This document shows positions 8,494 through 17,867 of a stretch of DNA of 64,000 nt, one piece after another. The position numbers and the translations under genes were made by a program. The notes under the pieces are model-generated. The model did not search any database and was not told the DNA's origin. It saw only the letters and a list, made by a program, of their open reading frames with translations. Numbering within the stretch: the stretch's first letter is position 1; the number at the start of each line of letters is the position of its first letter. Origin of the DNA: Verrucomicrobiales bacterium (GTDB lineage Bacteria > Verrucomicrobiota > Verrucomicrobiia > Verrucomicrobiales > DEV007). The stretch spans positions 186,001 to 250,000 of the forward strand of contig JARGNI010000002.1 in assembly GCA_029213195.1 (NCBI GenBank), in the 5' to 3' direction.

Positions 8494-9156
8494 TCAGTGG
8501 CGGTATTTGTTCATCGTCTCCCACCCCACGCTCTCGGCTGCCTCGTAGACGTCATCGATCGTCGCCTGGACCGCAGCATCCTCGCGGGTCATTCCAAAAG
8601 GAAGCCGGATCGCGAGAAACGGAGGATCGCCCTCGTTCTTTTGTTTGAGTTTAGCGAGATTCATCTCCTGGAAAGATGCTAAGACCAGGGCTTTTGAAAT
8701 GGGCGAACCCTCCAGGTAAAGCCTCCCGGAACGATCGATCCGCAGCTCCCGAATCCCGAATTCCTCCACGTCAAACAGCTCGCAAGCCAACCAGTATGCG
8801 CTCCATTTTCCATGCACCACGGCCACCTTGGTGGGGGGAATTACGATGCCGTAAGTGTAGTTCGAGAGGGTGCAGGTGCAGTCCTCGAGATTCCAGGGAA
8901 TGATTTCGATGAGACGCTTGGGGCAGGAAGGAGCTACCTTCCTAAGTTCCACCCATTGTTGGGGTGGAAAAGTGATCGTCTCCAGGGTCTCCAGCTCCTC
9001 CACCTGCGACGAGGTGAGATCGATCAGGGTGTGAGGCACAAGCACTTCCCGAGTCTCTCGATTCACCGGGGGACCATCGGCTACGACTGTCTCGCCGGGG
9101 GGAAAAATAGAAATCAGGCAGAGAAGAGTGAGGGCGTGGATTGGATTCGTTTTCAT
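8494..9156 (-). CDS. Exported protein of unknown function
   Basis: 220 residues from the ATG at 9154-9156; a longer reading frame to 9225 exists, but the chosen start places a signal peptide at the N-terminus (MKTNPIHALTLLCLISIF). The mature protein has three closely spaced cysteines (CPKRLIEI and EDCTCTLSNY) and a C-terminal helix rich in acidic and Ala residues. I recognise no family. It is convergent with the C39 peptidase and divergent from uxaC, so it appears to be a single-gene unit. Confidence 0.65.
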   Translation of the reverse strand: MKTNPIHALTLLCLISIFPPGETVVADGPPVNRETREVLVPHTLIDLTSSQVEELETLETITFPPQQWVELRKVAPSCPKRLIEIIPWNLEDCTCTLSNYTYGIVIPPTKVAVVHGKWSAYWLACELFDVEEFGIRELRIDRSGRLYLEGSPISKALVLASFQEMNLAKLKQKNEGDPPFLAIRLPFGMTREDAAVQATIDDVYEAAESVGWETMNKYRH

Positions 9157-9333
9157 CAGATCAAGGGAAGGTTCTTCCTCTCCCTTCCCTACCGAGAGCC
9201 CCGGAAAAGTTACCGGGAAACACAAAGGAGTTCGACTTGGCTCTCAGGATTTCGCTCTTCGCACGGAAATTTTCTTCCTCTCTCTCCCCGAGTGCGTTCT
9301 TGATCTCTGATCATCAAGCGGCACATTTCGCGC

Positions 9334-10758
9334 ATGTCAGCCCCCTTCATTCACGATGACTTCATGCTGCAGTCGCAGGCAGCGAAAGAGCTGTATCATC
9401 ACTTTGCCAAAGACGAACCCATTCTCGACTTCCACAATCACCTTCCGCCCGACGAAATCGCGGCAAATCGGAAGTTCGAAAACCTCTACGACATCTGGCT
9501 CGCCGGAGACCACTACAAGTGGCGGGGCATGCGGGCCAACGGAATCGATGAAAGCCGCATCACCGGAGACGCCTCTCCTCGAGACAAGTTCGATGCCTGG
9601 GCCGAGACCGTCCCTCACACGCTGCGGAATGCACTCTACCACTGGACCCACCTCGAACTCTCTCGGTATTTCGGATTCGAGGGACTGTTCTCGACAAAAA
9701 CCGCGAGCGAAGTCTGGGAGATCGGCTTGGAGAAACTCGCGCAACCCGAATACTCCTGCCGGGGCCTTCTCGAGATGAGCCAGGTCCGCGCCCTCTGCAC
9801 CACTGATGATCCCACCCATTCGCTGGAGCATCACCAGGCCATCGCCGCGGACGACTCGATCGATTGCCGGGTCTACCCCACTTTTCGCCCCGACCCTGCG
9901 CTCTGGGTCGACGATGCCGAGCATTTCAACACCTACGCCGACAAGCTCAGCGAGGTCAGCGAAGTCGATTGCTCCACCCTCGGCGGTTACTGCGATGCCC
10001 TTCGCTCGCGTCATGACTTCTTTCACTCCCTGGGCGGACGGCTCTCCGATCACGGGTTACATCACCTTTTCGACGCCGATTGCTCGGAAGAGAAAGCCAC
10101 CGCCATCTTCGAAAAGGTCCGTAGCGGTCAGTCGGCCGATGAGGCCGACGCCGAGGCTTTCGGAGCCTACCTCATGCTCTTCTTTGGAGAACTGAACGCC
10201 GCTCGCGGCTGGACGATGCAACTCCACATCGGAGCCGAGCGGAACAACAACCAGCGCCTTTTCGAAACGCTCGGTCGTGACATCGGCTGCGATTCCATGG
10301 CAGACATCCACCACGCAGGAGCACTGCGCCGCTATCTCAGCACCCTGGATCTTCGGGGGCATCTCCCCAAGGTGATGCTCTACAATCTCAACCCAAAGGA
10401 CAACTACGCCCTCGCGACCATGCTCGGCAATTTCCAACAGGCCAAGCCGGGAGATCCCCCGAGCCGTCTCCAGCTCGGCACCGCCTGGTGGTTCATGGAT
10501 ACGAAGGAAGGAATGGAGTGGCAGATCAATACCTTCTCCAACACGAGCCTTCTTTCCCATTTCAACGGGATGCTGACCGACTCGCGCAGCTTCCTCTCCT
10601 TCACCCGTCACGAATACTTCCGTCGCATTCTCTGCAACGTGATCGGAACCGACATCGAAAACGGAGAAATCCCGCGCGATATGGAAATGGTCGGCGACAT
10701 GGTGCGCCGCATCTGTTTTCAGAATCCAGCCGAGTATTTTGGGTTGGAATTAGGATAG
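9334..10758 (+). CDS. uxaC: Glucuronate isomerase
   Basis: 474 residues, the usual UxaC length. It interconverts D-glucuronate and D-fructuronate (and D-galacturonate and tagaturonate), the first cytoplasmic step of uronate breakdown. LDFHNHLPPDEIAANR carries the amidohydrolase-fold metal-binding His-x-His, and LYDIWLAGDHYKWRGMRANG, LHIGAERNNN and GTAWWFMDTKEGME are family signatures. The rest of the uronate pathway (uxuA/uxaB, kdgK) is not adjacent. hemW follows after 48 bp. Together with the sulfatases it points to use of uronate-containing polysaccharides. Confidence 0.96.
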   Translation: MSAPFIHDDFMLQSQAAKELYHHFAKDEPILDFHNHLPPDEIAANRKFENLYDIWLAGDHYKWRGMRANGIDESRITGDASPRDKFDAWAETVPHTLRNALYHWTHLELSRYFGFEGLFSTKTASEVWEIGLEKLAQPEYSCRGLLEMSQVRALCTTDDPTHSLEHHQAIAADDSIDCRVYPTFRPDPALWVDDAEHFNTYADKLSEVSEVDCSTLGGYCDALRSRHDFFHSLGGRLSDHGLHHLFDADCSEEKATAIFEKVRSGQSADEADAEAFGAYLMLFFGELNAARGWTMQLHIGAERNNNQRLFETLGRDIGCDSMADIHHAGALRRYLSTLDLRGHLPKVMLYNLNPKDNYALATMLGNFQQAKPGDPPSRLQLGTAWWFMDTKEGMEWQINTFSNTSLLSHFNGMLTDSRSFLSFTRHEYFRRILCNVIGTDIENGEIPRDMEMVGDMVRRICFQNPAEYFGLELG

Positions 10759-10806
10759 GGTTCTAGATTCAAATTTTTAGTTTTCAGTTTCGAAAAACCC
10801 ACCCGG

Positions 10807-11910
10807 TTGCATCTCTACGTCCACATCCCCTTCTGTCACCACATCTGCCCCTACTGTGGTTTCTACAAGCACCAGCCAGGGAAGCTCGCGAATCGGGAAT
10901 TTGTCGAAGCAATTCTGCTGGAAGCCAAGGCACGGACTGACAGTGCTGGGAATCGGATCGAAACCGTATTCTTCGGAGGAGGCACCCCGAGCCTCCTCTC
11001 TCCCACCCACCTGGAACTGCTCTGCGTGGGTTTGAAAAAATCGCTTCCACTTTCGGAAGTCACCGAATGGACACTCGAAGCCAATCCCGCGACCTTCGAT
11101 CTCGAGAAGGCCGAGCTGATGCGTTCACTGGGAGTAGATCGGATCAGTCTCGGTGTGCAATCCTTTCAGCCGGAGACCCTGAAAACGCTGGGGCGCGACC
11201 ACTCTCGAGACGATGCCATCGAGGCCTACGAAACGCTGCGGGAAGCGGGCTTCGAAAACGTCAGCATCGACCTGATGTTCTCCATCCCGGGACAGACTCG
11301 GGAGCTCTGGTCGGCTGACCTCGAGCAAGCCATCGAGCTCTGCCCGGATCACATTTCGGCCTACAACCTGACCTACGAGGAAGACACCGAGTTCCTCGCA
11401 CGTCACGAATCTGGCGATCTCGACACCGATGAGGACCGGGACGCCGACCTTTTCGCCGACGCCATCTCTCGGCTCGAAGCGGCTGGCTTCGTCCACTACG
11501 AAATATCCAACTACGCCCGCCCTGGCTTCGAGTCTCTCCACAACCAGGCCTACTGGACCGGAGAAGACTACCTCGGCCTGGGACCCAGCGCCGTTTCAAC
11601 TCTTCAGGGAACTCGGTCGACCAGCATCGCCGATACCGCCGCCTATGTGAAAGCCGCGAAAGCAGGATTCGATACTCGCACCGAGATCGAAATCCTGAGC
11701 GCAGAAGATCTTCGCATCGAACGCATCGCCCTCCAGTTGCGGACGCGCGAAGGAGTTCCGGTCGCTCTCTTGCCACGAGGAGAAGAAAGTCAATCCAACC
11801 CTGTTGACACCCTCATTCAACAGGGTTTGATCTGCCTCGAAGGTGACCGAGTTGTTCTCACGCAAAAAGGCAAAGCACTTGCCGACCCGATCTCGGCTGC
11901 GCTAGTGTAA
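10807..11910 (+). CDS. hemW: HemW-type radical SAM protein (coproporphyrinogen oxidase-like)
   Basis: 367 residues. The start must be TTG at 10807: the frame has a stop at 10756-10758 and no ATG or GTG between. The iron-sulfur motif is at the very N-terminus (CHHICPYCGF, i.e. CxxxCxxC), followed by ETVFFGGGTPSLL and the NVSIDLMFSIPGQT segment. The C-terminal HemN domain is present (EDYLGLGPSAVS). HemW proteins are heme chaperones; many are misnamed coproporphyrinogen III dehydrogenases. The PPK2 gene follows after 4 nt, so the two are probably co-translated. A perfect inverted repeat (11797-11827) lies inside the 3' end of the gene. Confidence 0.88.
   Translation: MHLYVHIPFCHHICPYCGFYKHQPGKLANREFVEAILLEAKARTDSAGNRIETVFFGGGTPSLLSPTHLELLCVGLKKSLPLSEVTEWTLEANPATFDLEKAELMRSLGVDRISLGVQSFQPETLKTLGRDHSRDDAIEAYETLREAGFENVSIDLMFSIPGQTRELWSADLEQAIELCPDHISAYNLTYEEDTEFLARHESGDLDTDEDRDADLFADAISRLEAAGFVHYEISNYARPGFESLHNQAYWTGEDYLGLGPSAVSTLQGTRSTSIADTAAYVKAAKAGFDTRTEIEILSAEDLRIERIALQLRTREGVPVALLPRGEESQSNPVDTLIQQGLICLEGDRVVLTQKGKALADPISAALV
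11797..11827. repeat. Perfect inverted repeat inside hemW
   Basis: AACCCTGTTGA (11797-11807) and TCAACAGGGTT (11817-11827) are exact complements, with a 9-nt spacer, within codons for NPVDTLIQQG. The same core recurs in menD and between dhaK and dhaL. Confidence 0.75.
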
Positions 11911-11914
11911 AGGC

Positions 11915-12742
11915 ATGTCCGACAGCTCTCTCTCCGACCACCCGTTCCGTGTTCAACCCGGCCAGAAAGTCGATCTGGAAGCGTGGTCGACACGCGACGA
12001 CCAACTCTTCCCCCTGACCAAGCCCAAGGGAAAGGATCTCTTCAAGCAGTTCAGCCACCAGGTCGACATCCTCCAGGAATTGTTCTATGCCGAAGGAAAA
12101 CATCGTCTCCTTGTCGTCTTTCAAGCACTCGACACGGGAGGCAAGGACGGAACGATCCGAACTGTGTTTGAAAAGATGAATCCGCAAGGCATCCGCGTCG
12201 CTTCGTTCAAACGCCCGAGCAGCAAGGAACTCGCCCACGATTATCTCTGGCGAGTCCACCCCCAGGTGCCGGGGAACGGAGAAGTCGTCATCTTCAATCG
12301 CAGCCACTACGAGGACATCGTCGCCGTCCGGGTTCGCGATATCTATCCCGAGTCGGTCTGGTCGAAACGCTACGACCATATCGTCAATTTCGAGTCCATG
12401 CTCGCCGACGAGGGAACCACGGTTCTGAAGTTCTTTCTCCACATCTCGAAAAACGAGCAGAAAGAACGACTCCAGGCTCGGCTCGACGAGCCGGAAAAGA
12501 ATTGGAAGTTCAATCCTGGTGATCTCGATGATCGCGCGCTCTGGAATGATTACATGAAAGCCTACGGAGATGTCTTTGAGAGGACAAGCACGGAGAAAGC
12601 GCCTTGGTATGTCATCCCCGCCGATCAAAAGTGGATGCGAAATCTCATCATCTCCGACATCCTCGTCAAAACGATGCAAGATCTGGGCATGAACTATCCT
12701 GACATTGATTTCAATCCCGCCGAGATCCAGATCGAAGACTGA
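11915..12742 (+). CDS. Polyphosphate kinase 2 family protein
   Basis: 275 residues. PPK2 enzymes transfer phosphate between polyphosphate and nucleotides (NMP/NDP to NDP/NTP). The Walker A loop is [16 protein letters not shown] near residue 70, Walker B is [16 protein letters not shown], and the lid motif is [21 protein letters not shown]. The single-domain length of ~275 suggests a class I or III enzyme; which nucleotide it uses cannot be decided here. The gene begins 4 nt after the hemW stop and is followed 22 nt later by a sulfatase, so it sits in the middle of a plus-strand run. Confidence 0.93.
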   Translation: MSDSSLSDHPFRVQPGQKVDLEAWSTRDDQLFPLTKPKGKDLFKQFSHQVDILQELFYAEGKHRLLVVFQALDTGGKDGTIRTVFEKMNPQGIRVASFKRPSSKELAHDYLWRVHPQVPGNGEVVIFNRSHYEDIVAVRVRDIYPESVWSKRYDHIVNFESMLADEGTTVLKFFLHISKNEQKERLQARLDEPEKNWKFNPGDLDDRALWNDYMKAYGDVFERTSTEKAPWYVIPADQKWMRNLIISDILVKTMQDLGMNYPDIDFNPAEIQIED

Positions 12743-12764
12743 TCCCCTCGCCTACTCTCCCCTC

Positions 12765-14330
12765 ATGAAACTCCCCTCTTTGCTCGTCCTCCTGGGATTA
12801 CTTGCCGGCCCCATCATCGCCAAGGATCGTCCCAACATTCTTTTCGCGATCTCCGATGACCAATCCTGGCCCCATGCCGGAGCCTATGGGACCGACTGGG
12901 TCAAGACCCCCGGATTCGATCGCGTCGCCGCGGAAGGACTCCTTTTTCATCATGCCTACACTCCCAATGCCAAGTGTGCTCCCAGCCGCGCTTCGATCCT
13001 GACAGGTCGACCTTCCTGGCAACTCGAAGATGCCGGAAACCACATGCCTTTTTTCCCTGCCAAGTTCCTCGGCTACGTAGAAGCGCTCTCCAGCAAGGGC
13101 GGCTACTTCGTAGGAGCGACCGGCAAAGGCTGGGCTCCCGGCAAGGCGGTCGATGCCGATGGCAAACCGCGCCAACTCGTTGGAAAAAGCTACTCCAAGC
13201 ACAAGGCGAAGGCTCCTGCAGCAAAAATTTCGTCGAACGACTATGCCCGAAACTTCGAAGACTTTCTCACCGACGCCAAAGAGGTAGGAAAGCCGTGGGC
13301 GTTCTGGTATGGCGGGACGGAACCTCATCGAGCCTACGAATACCAGGCCGGGGTCAATAAGGGCGGCAAGAGTCTGGAAGAGATCGACGAGGTTCCTGCC
13401 TTCTGGCCCGACAACGAGATCGTGCGCCACGACATGCTCGACTACGCCTTCGAGATCGAGCATTTCGATCATCACCTCCTCCGCATCATCGAGCACCTCG
13501 AAGAAACCGGGGAACTCGAAAATACCCTCATCGTCGTGACTTCCGACAACGGAATGCCGTTTCCCCGAGTCAAAGGGAATGAATACCTGCTCTCGAATCG
13601 TCTCCCTCTCGCGATCATGTGGAAGAAAGGCATCACGAAACCCGGTCGTGAGATCGAAGACTTCGTCAGCTTCATCGACTTCGCCCCCACCTTTCTCGAA
13701 GCGGCGCAGCTGGCCCCGGAAAATTCCGGAATGGCTTCCCTGACGGGGAGCAGCCTCTTCCCCATCTTCCAGTCGGAAAAAGAAGGCCGCGTCATCCCGG
13801 AACGAGACCATGTCCTCATCGGGAAAGAACGTCACGATGCGGGCCGGCCCAATGACTGGGGCTATCCGATCCGTGGCATCGTCACCCACGACTACCTTTA
13901 CCTGCGCAACTTCGAGCCCGATCGCTGGCCGGCGGGAGATCCCATCACCGGATACCTCAACACCGACGGCAGTCCCACCAAGACCTGGATTCTCGACGCT
14001 CGACGCAAGGGAACGAACACCCACTACTGGGATTTGAATTTCGGAAAGCTCCCGGGCGAAGAACTCTTCGCGATCCAGGAGGATCCTTACTGCGTCCAGA
14101 ATCTCGCGGAAAGCCCGGCGATGCAGGAGATCAAGAAAGAGCTGGCCGAACAGATGGAGAAAGAGCTTCGAGAGCAGGAAGACCCTCGCATGGAAGGCCG
14201 CGGGCACATCTTTGACGAATACCCGATCGCCACGGACTCGGCCCGGTTCTATGAACGATTCATGAAAGGAGAACCGACTCGAGCGGGCTGGGTCAATCCC
14301 TCCGACTTCGAGAAGGAGACCTTGGAGTAG
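12765..14330 (+). CDS. Secreted Cys-type sulfatase
   Basis: 521 residues. The ATG at 12765 gives the signal peptide [20 protein letters not shown]; a longer frame from 12705 overlaps the PPK2 gene and is unlikely. [15 protein letters not shown] supplies the metal-binding Asp pair, and [12 protein letters not shown] at residues 71-82 is the formylglycine signature. [12 protein letters not shown] is the downstream metal-binding motif. It is a full-length arylsulfatase-like enzyme of the periplasm. The natural substrate is probably a sulfated polysaccharide, but this is inferred only from lineage and context. A REP-like inverted repeat follows the stop. Confidence 0.92.
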   Translation: MKLPSLLVLLGLLAGPIIAKDRPNILFAISDDQSWPHAGAYGTDWVKTPGFDRVAAEGLLFHHAYTPNAKCAPSRASILTGRPSWQLEDAGNHMPFFPAKFLGYVEALSSKGGYFVGATGKGWAPGKAVDADGKPRQLVGKSYSKHKAKAPAAKISSNDYARNFEDFLTDAKEVGKPWAFWYGGTEPHRAYEYQAGVNKGGKSLEEIDEVPAFWPDNEIVRHDMLDYAFEIEHFDHHLLRIIEHLEETGELENTLIVVTSDNGMPFPRVKGNEYLLSNRLPLAIMWKKGITKPGREIEDFVSFIDFAPTFLEAAQLAPENSGMASLTGSSLFPIFQSEKEGRVIPERDHVLIGKERHDAGRPNDWGYPIRGIVTHDYLYLRNFEPDRWPAGDPITGYLNTDGSPTKTWILDARRKGTNTHYWDLNFGKLPGEELFAIQEDPYCVQNLAESPAMQEIKKELAEQMEKELREQEDPRMEGRGHIFDEYPIATDSARFYERFMKGEPTRAGWVNPSDFEKETLE

Positions 14331-14356
14331 TTTCCCGGAGGCAGTTGACAATAGAT

Positions 14357-14446
14357 GAGGAGGGACGTCGTCCTCGACGTCCGCGGACCAAGAGTGTGCG
14401 GTTCGTGTATGAGATCCCACGGACAACGAGGACGTTGTCCCTCCCT
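14357..14446. repeat. REP/BIME-like pair of inverted ~32-bp units
   Basis: The left arm (14357-14389) starts GAGGAGGGACGTCGTCCTCG and the right arm (14413-14446) is its near-complement, reading GGGAGGGACAACGTCCTCGT on the minus strand. Each arm is itself partly palindromic (GACGTCGTCCTCGACGTCC). The 90-bp element fills the gap between two codirectional genes, as REP/BIME elements do. Confidence 0.75.
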
Positions 14447-14529
14447 TCCAGAATGTCGTCGTTCGGTTTCATTCCCCCCAGATGACTCCGGGATTGCCAA
14501 GCTGTCTCCTTTTCGAGCATCATAGCCGG

Positions 14530-15777
14530 ATGAGGATTCCCCCCACTCCCTTTGCTCTCCTGTTCGTCTTTTCTCTCCCCTTCCTGACAAACAGCCAAGA
14601 CCACGACACGACCCACTGGTTCAAAGGGAATACCCATACCCATTCGCTGTGGAGCGACGGCAATGATTTCCCCGAGATGATCATCGATTTCTATCACAAG
14701 AATGGCTATGACTTCGTCGCTCTCTCCGATCACAACGTTCTGCAAATCGGCGAGAAATGGATGGATGTGGCAGCCATCAAAAAACGCCAGCGAGCGATCG
14801 GCCGAGATGCGATCACCAAGTGTGAAGCCCGATTCGGAAAAGACTGGATCCAATGGGAAACCCGAGAAGAAAAGAAGGGCATTGTCCTCAAGACTCTCGA
14901 CCAATGTCGCGAGGTATTCGAAAAGCCGGGCGAGTTCTACCTTCTCACCGCAGAAGAAGTCTCGAACATGGCGAAAGGCGGTGCTCCGGTTCATATCAAT
15001 GCGTTGAACCTCGCCGAAGTGATTCCTGCGGTGAAAGACAAGGAAGCCTCCGTCGCGGAAGTCATGGCCCGAAGCCTCGGCATGATCGCCGAGGCAGGAG
15101 AGAAGACGGGGCGCCCCATTCTCGCTCACTTGAATCATCCGAATTTTCAGTGGGCGATCACCGCGGATGATCTGGCCAAGGTAGCTCAAGGCGGATTTGT
15201 CGAAATTTACAACGGCCATCCGGGGATCAATCACCTGGGCGATGCGACCCGGCCCGGCGACGTCGAAGTCTGGGACATCGCCAACACGATCCGGATTGCC
15301 GAGATGAACCTTCCTCCCCTCCTCGGTGTGGCGACCGACGATTCGCACACCTATCACGGGGGAGACGTTTCACCGGGGCGCGGCTGGGTCGTGGTGGGGG
15401 CCGAGAAACTCGATGGAGATTCCATCGTCCAAGCGATGCAAGGCGCTCGATTCTACGCCAGCTCCGGGGTCGAGCTGACGTCCATCTCCTTCAATCGTGA
15501 CTCTGGTGAACTCTCCGTCGAAGCGAAACCGGAGGATGGTGTCGAATATACTTTCGACTTTATCGGCACCCGAAAGGGATACGATGCCGCTGCAGAAGAG
15601 ACCGGCATCGGCGAAGTTTTTGTGACTGCCAAAGGAAATGCGGCAAGCTTTCGAATCCCCCAGGATGCCCTTTATCTGCGCGTCACAGTGACTTCGTCGA
15701 GACGCCATCCAAACCCCTCTTTTCCAGGGCAGAAGGAACAAGCCTGGACTCAGCCCATGGGCTGGAAAACGAAGTAA
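14530..15777 (+). CDS. Secreted PHP-domain metallo-phosphoesterase-like protein
   Basis: 415 residues from the ATG at 14530, which starts a signal peptide (MRIPPTPFALLFVFSLPFLT). The PHP signatures are GNTHTHSLWSDG (residues 33-44), YDFVALSDHN, ILAHLNHPNF and ATDDSHTYHGGD, which together supply the metal-binding His/Asp/Glu set. PHP enzymes hydrolyse phosphoesters; an exported PHP protein probably acts on a phosphorylated extracellular compound, but the substrate is unknown. The stop codon (15775-15777) abuts the menE stop on the other strand with no intervening base. Confidence 0.85.
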   Translation: MRIPPTPFALLFVFSLPFLTNSQDHDTTHWFKGNTHTHSLWSDGNDFPEMIIDFYHKNGYDFVALSDHNVLQIGEKWMDVAAIKKRQRAIGRDAITKCEARFGKDWIQWETREEKKGIVLKTLDQCREVFEKPGEFYLLTAEEVSNMAKGGAPVHINALNLAEVIPAVKDKEASVAEVMARSLGMIAEAGEKTGRPILAHLNHPNFQWAITADDLAKVAQGGFVEIYNGHPGINHLGDATRPGDVEVWDIANTIRIAEMNLPPLLGVATDDSHTYHGGDVSPGRGWVVVGAEKLDGDSIVQAMQGARFYASSGVELTSISFNRDSGELSVEAKPEDGVEYTFDFIGTRKGYDAAAEETGIGEVFVTAKGNAASFRIPQDALYLRVTVTSSRRHPNPSFPGQKEQAWTQPMGWKTK

Positions 15778-16905
15778 TCACTCCCTGGCAAGCCCCTCGA
15801 GCGCACTCCGATCCAGTTTCCCGATCGCAGTTCGCGGCAACTCCTTCACCTCGATCCATCGACTCAGTCTTTCGATTCCGGGGAGCTTCCGATTGATTTG
15901 ACCGAAGATCCCGTCCGCCGCAGCCGCCCCGGACTCGAGGACGAGGACCAGCTCATGACCCCGTCGTTCCTCCGGGATTGCGACAATGGCGGCATCCCGA
16001 CCCGAATCACGACTCACCGCGGCGGCGAGGCTGTCGATCTGGCTGAGAGAAATCAACTCCCCGGAAACTTTGACGAGATCGTCAGCCCGCCCGAGAAAGC
16101 GGAGCTGTCCCTCGGAAATCTCGCACCGATCTCCCGTCACATACCATCCGTCCTCGGTTTTTCCGGAACGGTAAGACCAACTATCATCTTCTCGCATGGC
16201 ATAGCCGGAAAACAAGGGATCTCCAAAAATGGCAAGCCGCGCATCTTTCTTGACCCGCGTCTTCCAGCAGGAAAGCAGGGGCAGCCACTCGACCTCATCG
16301 CCCTGAGCCGTCGCAACCTGCGAACTTGCTTCCGTCATTCCGTAACTGACTCGCACCGGCCAGTTCAAGGCTCTTGCCTCGGCAATCAGGGGTGGATCCA
16401 TTCTTCCTCCGCCAAGGAGAACGCAGCGCAAGGAAGGAGGAGCCTGCACCTTGTGCCGAACCAGATCAAAGAGATGCGTCGGAGTCAGGGATGTCTGCGT
16501 CACCCCGTGCTCATGGATCATTTCGACCAGCCAGGAGCCATCACGTTCCCACTTTCGATCCGAGGCATCCACGAGCGCCCCCCCGGTGAGACAGGCGCGA
16601 GCAAAAATGCCAAGCCCACCGACATGGAATCCTGACAAACCAGCAAGACTGACATCCTCCTCATCCATCCCGCAATGATCTACGACGGCACGAGCCGAGG
16701 CGAGAAGAGCAGACTTGGGGAGAACGACGAACTTGAATCCCCCACTCGATCCTGACGTGGCCAGAACAACGGAGGCACTGACACTGCATTCCTCGCGGAG
16801 GAAATCCACCAGTCCGTCCGCCTCGATCCGACGCTGGGGATTGAGCCGGAGATCGACGGAGTCGGACTCCCAGAAATCGATTGATGTCAGGTCAGCCGTT
16901 TCCAT
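15778..16905 (-). CDS. menE: o-Succinylbenzoate-CoA ligase
   Basis: 375 residues. It activates o-succinylbenzoate to its CoA thioester in menaquinone synthesis. The ATP-binding loop is VLATSGSSGGFKFVVLPKS near residue 50, the adenylate-forming motif is VSYGMTEASSQ, and GDRCEISEGQLRFLGRADDLVKVSGE is the hinge region, ending with the catalytic Lys in RTAIGKLDRS. It is shorter than typical MenE (~450 aa), as expected for a compact form with a trimmed N-terminal subdomain. It is the last gene of the men operon and overlaps menC by 19 nt. Confidence 0.93.
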   Translation of the reverse strand: METADLTSIDFWESDSVDLRLNPQRRIEADGLVDFLREECSVSASVVLATSGSSGGFKFVVLPKSALLASARAVVDHCGMDEEDVSLAGLSGFHVGGLGIFARACLTGGALVDASDRKWERDGSWLVEMIHEHGVTQTSLTPTHLFDLVRHKVQAPPSLRCVLLGGGRMDPPLIAEARALNWPVRVSYGMTEASSQVATAQGDEVEWLPLLSCWKTRVKKDARLAIFGDPLFSGYAMREDDSWSYRSGKTEDGWYVTGDRCEISEGQLRFLGRADDLVKVSGELISLSQIDSLAAAVSRDSGRDAAIVAIPEERRGHELVLVLESGAAAADGIFGQINRKLPGIERLSRWIEVKELPRTAIGKLDRSALEGLARE

Positions 16906-17867
16906 GGGAGTTTTTCGAGGAGATCATCGAATCCGAGACCGGTTCCTCCTGGTGGAACAATGCGGGTATCCTCGAAACGGACTTGCTCAAAAAACGAATC
17001 CTTTTCAAACCGCAGGTGGGTGAGCAAACCACAATGATCGAGAATGTCGCTGGCCACCGTCTCGAAGCAACCCGCAGCATACACGGCCCACATCTGCCCG
17101 ACCGCATGATCCATGTAACTGGTCACACTGAGGCGCCGGCCTTCCCGCCGCGCCGCCCAGCCGATGAGTCTCGTATCCAGCGCATTCTCCTGCGGATCGG
17201 ATCCATCCGTCGCCATCTTGTAGACCGCGACATCGGATGAAAAGAGCCTCGTTCCCACGTCGCGATCCGCGGCGATTGGTACACCGATGGATTGAAGAAA
17301 CTTCCATCTCCAACGTCCCCAAGGGCAAGGATCTTCGACCCAATCGATCGCATCGCGAATTCCCGATGGCAGATCCAGCCACCAATTCACCCACTCCCGA
17401 AACGGTACTGATTCGTTGGCATCGAGTCTGACCCGGAAACCTTTCCGTCGCCATCGGTCGATCGCTCCCGAAACTTCATCGAGAAACGGACCGACTTTGA
17501 GCTTCACTTTTCGAAACCCTTCCGCCCTTACCACTGCTGGGTCGTCCTTGGGGGAAGCAAGCCAATGATTGCGCGGTTGGGACATGGGAGATCCAGCGAG
17601 GTGAAAAAGGCTTCTCCCCTCTTCGCGCGCTTCCCCGTCGAGGCGGGCACATTCTCTTGCACTTCGAATCAGATCCGTCTCCCGCCCAGAACGTAATATC
17701 TCCAATTGATCGGAAAGCGGTCGATCTCCGAGCTCGACCCAGGGATGAAGGCATCCCACTCCGGCCCCGATTCGGATGAGACACCCATGATGCGTGGTCG
17801 CACTCCGGCGAGAGTTCAGTGTCCCCTTGGACCGCAGTTCATAGGGCCAGTAGAAGATCTCGTTCAT
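16887..17867 (-). CDS. menC: o-Succinylbenzoate synthase
   Basis: 326 residues from the ATG at 17865-17867. The ATG shares the sequence ATGA with the menA stop, so the two are translationally coupled; a longer frame to 18218 runs inside menA and is not real. MenC dehydrates SHCHC to o-succinylbenzoate and belongs to the enolase superfamily. The acid-base lysine motif is RKVKLKVG, the metal ligands are in RVRLDANES, DWVEDPCPW and IAADRDVG, and the second Lys is in VAVYKMATDGS. Confidence 0.92.
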   Translation of the reverse strand: MNEIFYWPYELRSKGTLNSRRSATTHHGCLIRIGAGVGCLHPWVELGDRPLSDQLEILRSGRETDLIRSARECARLDGEAREEGRSLFHLAGSPMSQPRNHWLASPKDDPAVVRAEGFRKVKLKVGPFLDEVSGAIDRWRRKGFRVRLDANESVPFREWVNWWLDLPSGIRDAIDWVEDPCPWGRWRWKFLQSIGVPIAADRDVGTRLFSSDVAVYKMATDGSDPQENALDTRLIGWAARREGRRLSVTSYMDHAVGQMWAVYAAGCFETVASDILDHCGLLTHLRFEKDSFFEQVRFEDTRIVPPGGTGLGFDDLLEKLPWKRLT

